The translations under genes were made by a program, and so were the position numbers. DNA of 64,000 nucleotides, from assembly GCF_947242115.1 (NCBI RefSeq), contig NC_074713.1, positions 31,792,697 to 31,856,696 of the forward strand, read 5' to 3'. Each line of letters starts with the position of its first letter. Positions within the stretch are counted from its first letter, which is position 1. The notes beneath the pieces are model-generated. The model ran no database searches. It was given only the letters and a program-made list of their open reading frames with translations, and was not told where the DNA came from. This document shows positions 23,713 to 34,459 of the stretch, one piece after another. This stretch comes from Biomphalaria glabrata. Taxonomy: Eukaryota > Mollusca > Gastropoda > Planorbidae.

Positions 23713-24613
23713 GTTTATAGCAGTTAAAACTTATTATGTTTTGCCTAGCCTTGTTTCGCCTTCTTAGCCAACTTATCACCTGTGGGTCAGTAACGGATTG
23801 GACGCCTGCTACGTTCCCTAGTAGAACAGTGTTACATGCACATCGTAGTGTAAATGTGGAATGGTGCGAATGCGTGTTGAAAGGAGAAGGGAGGGAGGAA
23901 CCAAAATGGAGGAATAAAAGGAATGTAGTGTTTTGAGTGTTAACTAAGATTAAAGTATTTATAAACTATGATTTAGTTGTTTTGGTGTTAGTGATTCGCT
24001 AAAGAGTCTCATTATATAATAAGACGTAGCAACTGGCCCCAATCATTAATAGGCCTGATGATACTAAGAAGTAAATAGGCATTGGGTGTAAATCTATGGT
24101 ATTATGAGTGTAGTGAGTTAGTTATAGCTAGGGTCATGTTGTTGGGGGTAGAATATGCATAGAGCAAGATACACTTGGTTTTTTAACTATTTGATTGCGG
24201 CTGGAATGAGGGAGTTTTGTACAGGCATAAAATTATGAGTGGGGAGTGGTATTAATGAAATGTGATACATTTCTATTTAGCAAATCATTGATAGAAATAT
24301 GATTACGTATAGATTGGGCTTTTTTTGCTGCACATACAAATTATATATTTTATAAAATCATTTCTCTATAGACGAAGTTACGAAGGTTGTAAACTTGGTG
24401 GTGACACAGATGGTTGTAGGCTGAGTGTGTTTTCAGCCTACGCAAATCGCCCCAGTCCAGCGCTAGACGAGAGGTCAACCGTGACCAGTGACAGTACACG
24501 CCAGTTCGACAAAGACCTGTGCTGTAAATATCACGCACGTAAGTCACGGCGAATGAAATCAAGAGAGTGGTCAGGCGACGTTCCATCCGTTTCTAGAAAG
24601 CCAGTTGAGACCC

Positions 24614-24620
24614 TATAAAA
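24614..24620 (+). promoter_or_regulatory. TATA box in the fossil LTR
   Basis: TATAAAA sits about 215 bases before the primer-binding site, where the U3/R boundary of an LTR would be expected. Activity cannot be judged from sequence. Confidence 0.45.
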
Positions 24621-24856
24621 GAGCCAGTGTGTTAAAACTCAAGACTTCACTTCACGTTACCTCGCAATGTGACCAGTACGAGGCGAGATCCAGAACGGTG
24701 TGTGAAGTCAGTGCGGAGCAGAGACTAGGTTTTTTTACTTTGGAGCCCTGAGTTGTGAGGTTCTTTAAGTTTGTTGTGTCGTGCGGTGCAGTTTGAAGAG
24801 AGCCTGGATAGTAGGAGAGACGTAACACTGGTGTCAGAAGTGGGATCGGATCTACT

Positions 24857-25546
24857 ATGGCTCGTCTGAAACTGATGAACGAACTTGAATTGAAAGAACT
24901 GAGGCGAGAACTCCGTGATCGAGGGCTGAAGGCAATCGGAAAGAAGGAAACCTTACAAGCACGCCTTAGAGAAGAACTAACTGAAGGTGAAGATCAGGAC
25001 ACCTACCTGTTCGAGTTAGAACCCGATGTAGTGAAACTGTTGATCACCTTTAAAGAACAGATGTTGGCTGACTTTCAAAAGGTGTTGAAGGGTGACTTAC
25101 AAAAAGAGACCTGTGCCAGAGTAGAACAGATGTACACCTCAGTGAAAGAATTGACGAGCCCTGAGCTGAAAACGTTGAACGAGGGGGTAGAAACTCCGTG
25201 CTACGAAATACGCAGATACAATGGCCATGCTAGTGAAGATGGTGCTTCCTGTGACTCTAATAGCAAGCCGTGCAAAATAAGGTCCCATGAGAAGAAATGT
25301 GGTGATTGCTGCGATTTCCTCAACGAGTACAAACCTGATGAAGCTGTTAAAGAACATTTGCATGATGAAAGCTACCGGCGAGGTTTGGAACCTGCAGATG
25401 TATTTCAAGAGGTCACGACCAGTGAAATAAGCCCTAGTGATGATCAGGAACATCCACCGAAACTTGATGACGCAGTAGAGAGACCCATGCAAGTAGAAAG
25501 TCGTCGACAAGGTCTGCACCCAGCAGACGTTTGTCCAGCTGCCTAG
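24857..25546 (+). pseudogene. SAP-domain gag-like frame of the fossil
   Basis: The frame of 229 codons begins MARLKLMNELELKELRRELR and continues RDRGLKAIGKKETLQARL, a SAP-type helix-turn-helix pattern (a short DNA- or chromatin-binding motif) at residues ~8-40. The rest is acidic and charged, without a zinc knuckle. A related SAP start occurs on the minus strand at 31345-31130 next to an equivalent primer site. The frame belongs to the LTR fossil and not to a host gene, because it follows the primer-binding site directly. Confidence 0.65.
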
Positions 25547-26299
25547 ACCAGAGAAGGAAGTCAACTGAAACCTGATGCAGAAGATGAAGGCAATTTGCAC
25601 GTGGAGAGTTACCAGCCTGCTCCACAAACATGGCCTCCATACAAGTCTGAAGATGATGACTTGTCCCATAATTTCACCTCCAGTGAACCTGAAACCCATC
25701 CCAAAAGTCCTCTTCGAGAAAGCTATTTGAAACCACCTGTTAGGCCAATGATCTTGGTGACACCGGCCCTGGCATCCTATCCCAAATTACAACTCTTTAT
25801 TAGTATAATTAAATCTATATATTAAATTCTGTATTAAAGCATTGGTAAAATAGTAGATCTAGAGCTACTCATTATAAATGACATTAGTAGATTTATGTTA
25901 ATAAATTAAGTGGAATAGATCTATTGTTCTAGAATTTTAGAATCTACATATTTTTTTTGGCATCTCGTACAGCACAGCAGACAAATCTACAAAAGCCGTC
26001 AAGTCGCAATAGGTTCTGCGTATATGTATACAGTTCACGCCATTGACGGTTTTGCGTATAATGTAGGCGTAGTCCAGGGGCGTAACTAGGGATTTGGGGG
26101 CCCGGAGGGATTGACCTCTTTGGGGGCCCCTTGCACTTTGACATTCGACATATGACATGAGATAATGTACGCAAATATATATACGCTCAAAATCAAATTG
26201 GTTCAGTATATCAGTAAACTTAACAAAAAAATAATCATGAAGACTCTTTTAATGAATATTGCCGTTGTTTATTAGTTAAATAATGCACAAGTGACAAAT

Positions 26300-27110
26300 C
26301 TAAATTGATATCGCTTCACGTCGTGCATTCTGTGCAGCAAAGACATCTATAACAACATCTACATCGATACTTTCTAGTATTTGTGACTTCACTGACAATA
26401 AAGCCATGATAAGCCTTTCTTGCGTCATTGTGCTCCTGAGATAGTTTTTGATGAACTTGAGCTTTGAGAATGATCTCTCACATAACGTAATGGAAGTGGC
26501 CTGAGTTAGCGGTATTTGGAGGAGGTTGCAAAGTTTGAGCACACGTAATTACCATATGAAGCCTTTTTACGTAAATATGTCTATTGGTGATTGTATTACT
26601 GGTTTGTTGATGAAAAGTACTCGTGCATCAATGACATCATTGAAAAAGCGATTTTCCATTTATTTCATCATACAAACGGGAAAAGTAACATGGTTTGTCA
26701 TAAGTGTGTCTTCATCTAACAGGTGTCTTGGTTCAAGAAGAAATTCAAAGGTATCCATTTTCTTTCCAGCTTTTGGCATCTACCCTTCATCTCCATATGA
26801 AATCTGTCCAGCACTTCTGTCGCAACACTTTTGAATTGCAGTTCTATTGACAGTCCTACATTAGAACTCAACTTCCCATCAAGTCTTTTCTTTCTTCTGG
26901 TTGTCTTGATTACAGGGAATCCATAGTATTCACTACCTTCTTTTGCTTATTCGATGGATTGGGTTTTTGTCAGTTTCTCATCATTTTGCAGTAAGCATGA
27001 AAGGGTACTAATTTCTTTAGCAGCTTCCCGTATATGCAGTCCAGACTTTTGTAGTTTCTTCTGAACTATATTAATTGGGCGCAGTAGCTTTGACCAGAAT
27101 TCAAGATAGG
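26300..27110 (-). pseudogene. hAT transposase remnant with C-terminal dimerisation domain (copy 2)
   Basis: The best preserved part is 26542-26300 on the minus strand. It contains ERSFSKLKFIKNYLRSTMTQ followed by ERLIMALLSVKSQ, the hallmark of the hAT family C-terminal dimerisation region, and ends at a natural-looking stop. Upstream (toward 27110) are further pieces of the middle of a zinc-finger MYM/TTF-type hAT transposase, with stops and frameshifts. The N-terminal BED/TTF zinc finger and the first part of the RNase H-fold catalytic domain were not recognised. The transposase is cut off where the Gypsy-derived insert starts at about 27140. It is a pseudogene; the element is non-autonomous. 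Confidence 0.85.
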
Positions 27111-27139
27111 CAAAAAATTCTTAATTCTCCACTGCATGA

Positions 27140-28360
27140 AGAAGATTCTGTGCTAATATTATATGGTATTACGTCATTGTTGGTTGTTTATGTTTTCTGC
27201 GCAAGCAAAAGGATTCAGAGCATACAAAAGTGGGAAAGATCCATATCTCGTTATGCTCGAGTATAGAAATACTCCGATAAGTGGACTGCCGTATTCACCA
27301 TCACAACTGCTGACGAGTAGAAGACTCAGGGAATCATTCCAACTGATCCCAAACTATTGAAACCATCGGTAGCTGAAAATGTAGAGACATTACTCAACGA
27401 ACGATAGATGAAAAGCAAAGTGAAATACGATGCAAAAGCTAGACTACCTAAAGATTATTCTGTCAGAGAGTTCGTCTAGGTCAAACATAGCAGAAAACAG
27501 TTGTCATAAAAAAACATTCAGCACCCAGATCTTACATCATAAAGACAAACGATAGAAAACATACAGAAGAAATCAACGCTTTTTGAATAAGAGTTTCGAT
27601 GAAGACATCTCTGGGTACTATGATACCAATGAAGACAATGAAATGCAAACGGTTGGAACAAACGAAACAAACAGTTATAGACCAACGTCTAGAGAACTTG
27701 TGGTGCCAGTCAAGACAACCAGAAGTGGACGAATTGTTAAAGTTCCTAGTAGACAGGGCCGGCCTTAGGCCTCTGCAGCCTATGCGGTCGCAGTGGGCCC
27801 CGCGCTTTCATAGGCCCCGCGCTAATTCTAAGTATTAAATTAAACCATTATAACGTAAATAAATTAACAGGGTTTTCGCGACCTCCTGATTTTCCAGGGC
27901 CTCTAGGAAATCTCATGAAAAGGCAAAATAAGCGATAAAGTCCTGAACTTTTTTTGAATTTATTCAGATCTCCTGAAGAATAGACCAAATTGACATTTTG
28001 GGGTGCCAATAAATAGAAAAGTGGCATTGCGAGCTTTCATTTGATAAAATTTATTGCAATGACGAAAGTAGGGCTATTTTCTAATAAAAAAAAATAATTT
28101 TGACATTATGCTTATCCTTACCCAGACTAGGCCCCGCGCGATCCGTTTCGCATAGGGCCCCGCAAATGCTAGGGCCGGCCCTGCTAGTAGATATCACTCT
28201 TAAGAACTTTAAAAGGAAGGGTGTGATAATATCACTCTTAAGAACTTTAAAAGGAAGGGTGTGATAATAACTTCAAAAGGAAGGATGTGCTAATATTATA
28301 TGATATTACGTCATTGTTTGTTGTTTATGTTTTGTGCGAAAGCAAAAGGATTAGATGGAA
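27140..28360 (+). mobile_element. Ty3/Gypsy fossil inside the hAT, copy 2
   Basis: An LTR-like piece (from about 27147) is followed by the integrase C-terminal region of a Gypsy-type Pol. Then come the nested MITE, a purine-rich tract and a second LTR-like piece (from about 28285). The two LTR-like pieces share tgctaatattatatg and ttacgtcattgtt. It is broken, with several breaks, and heavily deleted internally. It corresponds piece for piece to 14520-15660. Confidence 0.75.
27754..28183. mobile_element. hAT-type MITE nested in the Gypsy fossil, copy 2
   Basis: Its terminal inverted repeats are CAGGGCCGGCCTTAGGC and CAGGGCCGGCCCTAGC. It is flanked by a perfect 8-bp duplication ctagtaga (27746-27753 and 28184-28191). 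At 430 bp it is slightly longer than copy 1 at 15084-15501. Confidence 0.93.
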
Positions 28361-28946
28361 ATAAAAAGGGAGTTTCTATTGAATGGAGGAAAGATTAATA
28401 GGGGGGTAGTAACTCGAGTGTGAAGTTTAATTCTGAAATTATAGACGCCAAAACCGAATAATAGACAATTTAGCATTATTAAGAATAACTTTTAGATCTG
28501 TTATACTCGATTCTGTAAATTTTGCTTCAAGGTTAATTAGTGTAGCCATATAATACTCGCTATTTAGATCTATTATTAGTAAAGGTAACAAGATACCTGG
28601 AATTCGCTGTATATCATGCAGTTTTATTCGTGGCAACAAAGTTTAAAATGTAAAATTAACTTTAAAAAAAACTTTGATCTCTGTGGGAATAAATATTTTT
28701 AAAATGTCAACAAAGTCAACGTACTGATAGACCTAGATCTAGGTTTAGTCTTTGTGATTAAATTTAATCCATAAATGTTGAAAAAAAAAGACACCTGTTG
28801 ACACTATTTGTCAATCAAATATATTAATTTATGTATTTACAAATACATTTCGGACACCCATTTGGGCCCCCCCCTAGGTTGGGGCCCGGGGGGATTTTAA
28901 AATTCTCCCCCCACATCCCCCTCTTAGTTTCGCCACTGGCGTAGTC

Positions 28947-29537
28947 ATATCACCACATGGGCACATTTGATTCGTAAAACATTAAAGTACATAGTAAACA
29001 TTGCACGCATCATTAACTTTCGGAATCACTGACATTTAAGTAGATTCTATATCTAGATCTACATTTCAGATCGAATATAGATTCTATCTTGAGACTAGAT
29101 TGTCACTAGTCTAGATCTAGCTCTACCTGACTAACGTCTATTAATTAGGATATGCCTACATCTACTATATAGATTATTTTATATAGAGTCTGTATCTAGA
29201 TCTAGAGTAATTCTATAGCTAGTCTAGATCAGACTCAGTAGATCTACTGCCTATACAATCTTGAATATACTTCTACTTACAGATCTACTTTTCAACGCCA
29301 CAATATAATAATAATAAGGCTTGTAATCGAGTCCGAATATTCATGAAAATCTCGAATGCAATATTTCCCATCGACACGGAGCCCCAGCTGTAACTTACAT
29401 ATTTCCCGACAACCAGGGCAAGCATAACCATTGTCCACCTATGGTCAATTAAGATTTCCTTTTGGTCTGAAATGTGCATTCCTCGGCCTTTGTGAGTGAC
29501 CTCCAGCTGTCTGTCTAGCTACACCACTGGTTTACAG
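28947..29537. other. TCTAGATC-rich flank with one protein-like frame
   Basis: Most of this is AT-rich with TCTAGATC motifs (29040-29250). A 64-codon minus-strand frame (29479-29285) is less AT-rich and reads SDQKEILIDHRWTMVMLALV and, further on, GNIAFEIFMNI. This recalls the first helices of invertebrate globins, but only loosely, and no splice partners were found. Near 29520 the plus strand reads ctagctacaccactg, which looks like a hAT terminus without a visible partner. Confidence 0.35.
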
Positions 29538-29617
29538 TGTTAATTAAGATTAAAGTATTTATAAACTATGATTTTGTCGTTTTGGTGTTAGTAAATCGCT
29601 AAAGAGTCTCATTATAT
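29538..29617 (+). repeat. Partial copy of the 23938 LTR start
   Basis: The block from tgttaattaagattaaag to gagtctcattatat matches 23938-24017. It resumes after the inserted LTR element at 31634 (atataataagacgtagcaa) and then diverges. This serves as a natural empty-site reference for the insertion at 29618-31633. Confidence 0.75.
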
Positions 29618-29906
29618 TGTAATAACTTAAGTGAGGCAATTCATCGAGACATAGGCGTTTATTTACACGACATCACAGATACACAAAACAACATAAATCT
29701 GAGGCACAGAATCTCCATATTGGCTCTCTACTTGGGCAGAAATCGTTTGTCTCTTCTAATGTTGACATCCTTTTAGGTCTAGTCTATCACAGTGCGCACC
29801 TTCTAGCACTAGCCTTGATGGCGGTGCGCATGGCAGAGTCATAACATTGCCCTCTTCTTAGAGCTTTTCGTCCAGAAAAGAAACAGTGCAGTGGAGGTTT
29901 GACAGT

Positions 29907-31133
29907 TCAGGTGGAGGTCGATCGGTGGGAACCGCCTGTTGCCCACGAAGCCATCTGCACAGTTTTCCGCGGCCGTCGCTTCCTCTTCTTCCAGTTCGAC
30001 AGTCTACGCTTGAGACGATGTCGTGGTCGCTGATTCGACCTCATGAAGATAGTTGATGAAGCCAGCCATCTGAAACATGGAGAATTAGTGGAGGTCAGGG
30101 TTGCCAGCCACGTAACACAAATGGAGGTTGTGGCGATCACTGAATATTCCAGGGTTGTTGTTCTAAGACGCTGAGTCAGCGGACCTCTTCCATGGACGTC
30201 TCGTGACACAGTTGTAGGCCCATAGGTAGCCATGGTTTCAAGCACATAGTCTTTCTCAGCCTCATGTGTAAGGTATGCCCATGAAGCATCCTTGTAATGT
30301 TCATCCACCACTACATCAGGTTTCGCTGGAATTAATTCACCACCGTTCAAGTCACTCTCACTGATGTGGGCAGAAGTACACATTTCTGTCATGTTCAGAT
30401 CTTGTAGCTGGGTTTCTTGGCATGGGCTTTGTCCCCGCAGGGCGCCGTCTATACAGTTCATGTCAATTGCCTGGATGCAGTTGCCAAGCATCGAGTTCTC
30501 TTTTATGCCGCTGCTAAAGTCAAATTCGTTGTTTCTGTCTCGGCCATTGTTGGGGCCCGTATTCGCAATTTCACTCGATGACATCCAAGGCAAGGAATCA
30601 GAAACGGTCTTGAGGCTTACATGGTTTGAGTTCTCATCAAAGGTAGTGACAGATAAACAGAAGTCTTTAAGGTCCACAGCAGCCAGCTTGGACGCAGACC
30701 CAACGTTGTCTTGATCTGTCCGGCTCATTGAGGTACTCGTTTCAGGTACACCAGGAACAAAAACTTCAGGCACATAAAAGACTTCTCTTGTTTCTTCATT
30801 TGTCTCTCTCCTTTCGAATCGGCATATCCCCTTGAGATCGTCGCAGCACTCGTTGTCACGTTTCTCGTCTTGAAAATCACCCCCGACAGACTTGAACACA
30901 ACACATTCACAGACGAGGCTACAATCCCCAGTGCCTCCATCACCACTGTTTGTGCAGCCACAGTCCTGACAAGGTAACAGCCCTTTCACTAACGAGTTTA
31001 TTTCTTCTTTCGATTGCGACACCATTGTATCACTTTGGTCTATTTGGCCTTCTACTTGCAATACACTTTCATCTACCTTGTTCAACATTATGTTCCTACT
31101 CATGTTCCCCATCATGATCCTAATCGTGTTCAT
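29907..31133 (-). pseudogene. Long acidic gag-like frame of the pol-less LTR element
   Basis: The frame of 408 codons is Asp/Glu/Ser/Asn-rich with scattered cysteines (CQDCGCTNSGDGG, then CSLVCECVVF). It ends in a basic tail (RHRLKRRLSNWKKRKRRPRK). It has no similarity I can name and no zinc-knuckle spacing of the usual CX2CX4HX4C kind. It fills nearly all the space between the LTRs, so it is probably the element's own cargo or gag remainder. Treated as part of the LTR fossil. Confidence 0.55.
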
Positions 31134-31345
31134 TTGTTCCTTAAATGCATCCCCAACGTTCTGGATCTTGCCAATGACATCAACAATCCCAAGTTCAATT
31201 TCAAATTGATAGGTCTCCGGATCTTCTTCTGCCGCAGACGAGCCGTGAGCGTTTCCCTGCTACCGACGGGTTTTAAACCTCGGTCCCGAAGCTCTTGTCT
31301 TAGCTCTTTAATTGAGAGCTGATGGAATAGCTTCAATGATGCCAT
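31130..31345 (-). pseudogene. SAP-motif frame next to the primer site
   Basis: The 71-codon frame begins MASLKLFHQLSIKELRQELR and continues DRGLKPVGSRETLTARLRQ, a clear SAP motif. It closely resembles the gag-like frame at 24857 of the other fossil. It lies 60 bases inside the right LTR, where gag starts in LTR elements. Confidence 0.7.
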
Positions 31346-31639
31346 AGAGATTGAATCCTACCTCCTCTCGTTGAGCTGCCTATTATCCCACTTCTGACAC
31401 CAAATATATTAACTTAAGTGAGGCAACTCATCGAGACATAGACGTTTATTTACACGACATCACAGATACACAAAATAACATCTATCTTAGGCACAGTATC
31501 TCCATATTGGCTCTCTACTTGGGCGGAAATCGTTTGTCTCTTCTAATGTTGACATCCTTTTAGGTCTAGTCTATTACAGTGCGCAACTTCTAGCACTAGC
31601 CTGGATGGTGGTGCGCATGGCGGAGTTATAACAATATAA

Positions 31640-32520
31640 TAAGACGTAGCAAACATCTTCAGATAACTTCATTATAGGTACAATACACACTCACAGTACC
31701 CAGTATACAACGGAGATTGAATAAAGACTTTGCAAGCTTGGAATCTCTTGACTTTTCCATCTTCTAATCTGTTTTAGCATAGCTTAGATAATCTCTTGCC
31801 TTAACTAGCCCCCATCTAACCGTGAAGGTACTGCTAGCTGTGTCACGAATCACATTCACTTGTTTATTATTTACCTTGCCTGGATACAGTTTAAATGTAT
31901 TGTACCCAATGTGCAGGAAGTTAATTTCTCCATCTGTTTCCCCCCCCCCTCTCTGTCTACGATTTCCCCTTTCATTGGTGTCATGATGACCTCGTGTGTA
32001 CCTATTCTCTGATCTTTTGCCTTTGTGTTTTCTACACTGATACGTTCCTATCACCCGCTTTGGGGCTATCATTTCTTGTAGCATATCTTTCTTTACCAGT
32101 GTCTTCATTTTCCCTAGACCTATCATTTCTTGTACCATAACTTTCTCTACTAGTGTCTTCATTTTCCCTAGACCTATCATTTCTTGTAGCATAGTTTTCT
32201 CTACCAGTGTCTTCATTTTCCCTAGACCTATCATTTCTTGTAGTATAGCTTTCTCTACCAGTGTCTTCATTTTCCCTAGACCTATCATTTCTTGTAGCAT
32301 AACTTTCTCTACCAGTGTCTTCATTTTCCCTAGACCTATCATTTCTTGTAGCATAACTTTCTCTACCAGTGTCTTCATTTTCCCTAGACCTATCATTTCT
32401 TGTAGTATAGCTTTCTCTACCAGTGTCTTCATTTTCCCTAGACCTATCATTTCTTCCATCCATAACTTTCCCTAACTCTAACTTCATTTCCTATAACATA
32501 ACTATAACCTATTAGATCAA
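31640..32520 (-). mobile_element. Gypsy-type gag/protease fossil
   Basis: On the minus strand the frame ending at 31764 has a retroviral-type protease region near its end, with a DT(A/G)SS-like active-site motif context (VNVIRDTASSTFTVRWGLV). It is preceded by a basic linker and the 54-bp tandem array. Other pol parts were not seen. The fossil is broken; its outer limits are uncertain. Confidence 0.6.
32080..32460 (-). repeat. 54-bp tandem repeat in the gag-like fossil, 7 units
   Basis: Units read aataactttctctaccagtg... with period 54 bp (18 codons). On the minus strand one frame gives EMIGLGKMKTLVEKVMLQ repeats; another gives NDRSRENEDTGRESYATR repeats. Both stay open. The hydrophilic frame looks more like a natural gag linker. 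Units are nearly identical, so expansion was recent relative to the fossil. Confidence 0.93.
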
Positions 32521-32957
32521 TGATTTTTGTATGGTCCATATCAGAAGGTGGGTTATTAGGATAGGCGTTTTAAAAAGTATTAATGATTTCTACCAATTAC
32601 TATTCAATTACCTATTGGTGAAGTTATCTGTCAGGACAAAATTCTTTCAACTTTCAGATGTTTTCTCCACGTTCTCCAACAAGAAGTCCATTTCTAGATT
32701 GATTGTCGTCTGGGTACTAGCGGGCTGGATGGTTTCTAGATTGATGGTCGTCTGGGGTCTACCCAGCTGGATGGCCTATTTTGTTAGTATTTTGTCAAGA
32801 GCAGGAATGTGCAAGATGTGAGTTTGTGTGTGTTTGTTTATTTTATTACTTGTGAGTTGTTTTTATCCCGGGTCCTGTTCTGTACTGTATGATGGGTATG
32901 TATTCTCATGTCTTGTATTGGGGGTAATGTCTAAGCTTTGTTGACCACTTACATCTG
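32521..32957. other. Unassigned spacer
   Basis: This stretch is moderately AT-rich, with a short imperfect duplication around 32695-32765 (tttctagattgatggtcgtctgg). A 96-codon plus-strand frame here has no protein-like features beyond that duplication. Nothing else was recognised. Confidence 0.5.
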
Positions 32958-33331
32958 ATTTAGATAGATGTCATCTAGTTCTATGCTTTGGTGCATTTAG
33001 ATAGATGTCATCTAGTTCTATGCTTTGGTGCATTTAGATAGATGTCATCTAGTTCTATGCTTTGGTGCATTTAGATAGATGTCATCTAGTTCTATGCTTT
33101 GGTGCATTTAGATAGATGTCATCTAGTTCTATGCTTTGGTGCATTTAGATAGATGTCATCTAGTTCTATGCTTTGGTGCATTTAGATAGATGTCATCTAG
33201 TTCTATGCTTTGGTGCATTTAGATAGATGTCATCTAGTTCTATGCTTTGGTGCATTTAGATAGATGTCATCTAGTTCTATGCTTTGGTGCATTTAGATAG
33301 ATGTCATCTAGTTCTATGCTTTGGTGCATTT
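32958..33331. repeat. 37-bp tandem repeat, 10 almost identical units
   Basis: Each unit contains tttagatagatgtcatctag followed by ttctatgctttggtgca. All ten copies appear identical by eye, so this array is very young or strongly homogenised. The inner block gatgtcatc is a short imperfect palindrome. The period equals that of the long satellite at 1-5690, but the sequences are unrelated. Confidence 0.97.
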
Positions 33332-34459
33332 CAATCTATTAGCACTATTACTGAGAATATTTTATATTGCACATGATAAATAGTCTTGTAAATAAATCCT
33401 ATGACCTACTTACTCATTGTTGCTTTGTAGTATCTACTTTGTTCATACTAGACTACTATAAAATGATCATCCTAGGTAATATTTTATTCATTCATGAAAT
33501 TATACCCCACTAATAGGGTTTGTTGCTGAACATAAAAATTATATATGTGTCAGACGCGAATAGCCCAATTTTCAGTAAAAGAAATTACAAAAGTCATTTC
33601 TCTATAGAAGAAGTAGTTACGAAGGCTATATAAAATACAACCACAGACCTATATATACTACAATAAATATAGGTTTTTGATTGCTAGTTACGATTTATTT
33701 AGGTAGGTGCTGTTTTAGTATTACATACCAAGTATTAGAGTTTAGAAAAACCCAGGTTTGTTTCTTGTGCAACGCTATTAGCTAACACCTCATATCATCT
33801 CTCCATTAGTATATTTAGATCTATAATCTAATTCTAGTCTAGATCTATATATAAAAATCGAATAGATCTAGTAATAGTATAGATTCTATCTTGAGACTAG
33901 ATTGCCGAGTCTAGCCTATGTTATGCCTATAGTCAGTTTTTATTAGAAAAACGTCTAGATATTAATAAAGACTAAATTTTTTTAATTATTAGATTATTAG
34001 ATATAGACATAAGACATACGTTTACTATACTCTATACTTAATCTACTAAACTAGAGATCTATCTATAGCTCTATCTATAATCTAGATGTATACAATATTC
34101 ATTAAAATACTTCTACTTATAATGACTTATTTAATAAGTTAGTACTTCGATCTATTATAGTTTATTAATAGATTTACTTTTCAATGCCTAGACCTAATAA
34201 TAAAATTGCGAATGATGTCTATAATGACTGATTTTTTTTTTTATAATAATAGGCCTACTAAATCTAGGTCTAGACCATAGACATAAATAAATATAGATAA
34301 AACTTGGCAGGAATGTTTCTTGGGTACCAACTTAGACCTTAGTGTATGTATCGTAGCCCTGAAAATTACTTAAGACCCTAAAAAAAAATAAAGTTGTCCG
34401 ACTCTATTAAAGCTATAGTATTTTATGGATCTAGGCCATGTCTACAATGTTGACATGAG
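33332..34459. other. AT-rich DNA with TCTAGATC texture
   Basis: No gene. 33815-34100 is rich in tagatctag-type palindromes. Near 33595-33635 the stretch tcatttctctatagaagaag resembles 24358-24390 within the LTR fossil, so a scrap of that family may be here. Confidence 0.55.

Larger units (their letters stand above)
23938..25790 (+). mobile_element. Ty3/Gypsy-type fossil: 5' LTR, primer site, SAP-type gag
   Basis: An LTR-like block of roughly 890 bp (about 23938-24827, TG...CA) contains a TATAAAA box at 24614. It is followed by a primer-binding-site-like tggtgtcagaagtgggat at 24829, then a gag-like frame. The left LTR boundary is uncertain; a purine-rich stretch lies just upstream. Nothing resembling reverse transcriptase or integrase follows before the composite hAT at 26075. 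The element is broken and appears to be a 5' remnant. The first ~80 bp of the LTR recur at 29538-29617. Confidence 0.7.
26075..28938 (-). mobile_element. Composite hAT transposon, copy 2 (2.9 kb)
   Basis: It has the same termini as copy 1 (CAGGGGCGTAACTAGG; right end GCCACTG). It is flanked by a different perfect 8-bp duplication, gcgtagtc (26067-26074 and 28939-28946). It contains the same transposase remnant, Gypsy fossil and nested MITE as copy 1, in the same order. It lacks the LINE tail of copy 1 and has a ~47-bp tandem duplication around 28190-28260. Separate target-site duplications prove independent insertion of an already composite element, rather than segmental duplication of the locus. 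Confidence 0.95.
29618..31633 (-). mobile_element. Short LTR element without pol (TRIM/LARD-like Gypsy relative)
   Basis: Two 229-bp LTRs (29618-29846 and 31405-31633) flank 1.56 kb of internal DNA. They differ at about 16 positions by eye (~7%), so the insertion is moderately old. A 4-bp duplication atat (29614-29617 and 31634-31637) borders it, consistent with Gypsy-type integration. The primer site, read on the minus strand next to the right LTR, is ggtgtcagaagtgggata. Internal frames are a SAP-type start and a long acidic frame. No protease, reverse transcriptase, RNase H or integrase was seen. The structure looks complete at its ends but non-autonomous. Confidence 0.9.

Noticed and set aside
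22632-23720. Plus-strand frames with TTTTSTPVCLV and CDYHHFYPSMS repeats
   Set aside because: They are interrupted by the taaccctgcatga unit type and are shadows of the 33-bp minisatellite.
31130-31345. A host SAP-domain gene
   Set aside because: It sits directly inside an LTR beside a primer-binding site; part of an LTR element.
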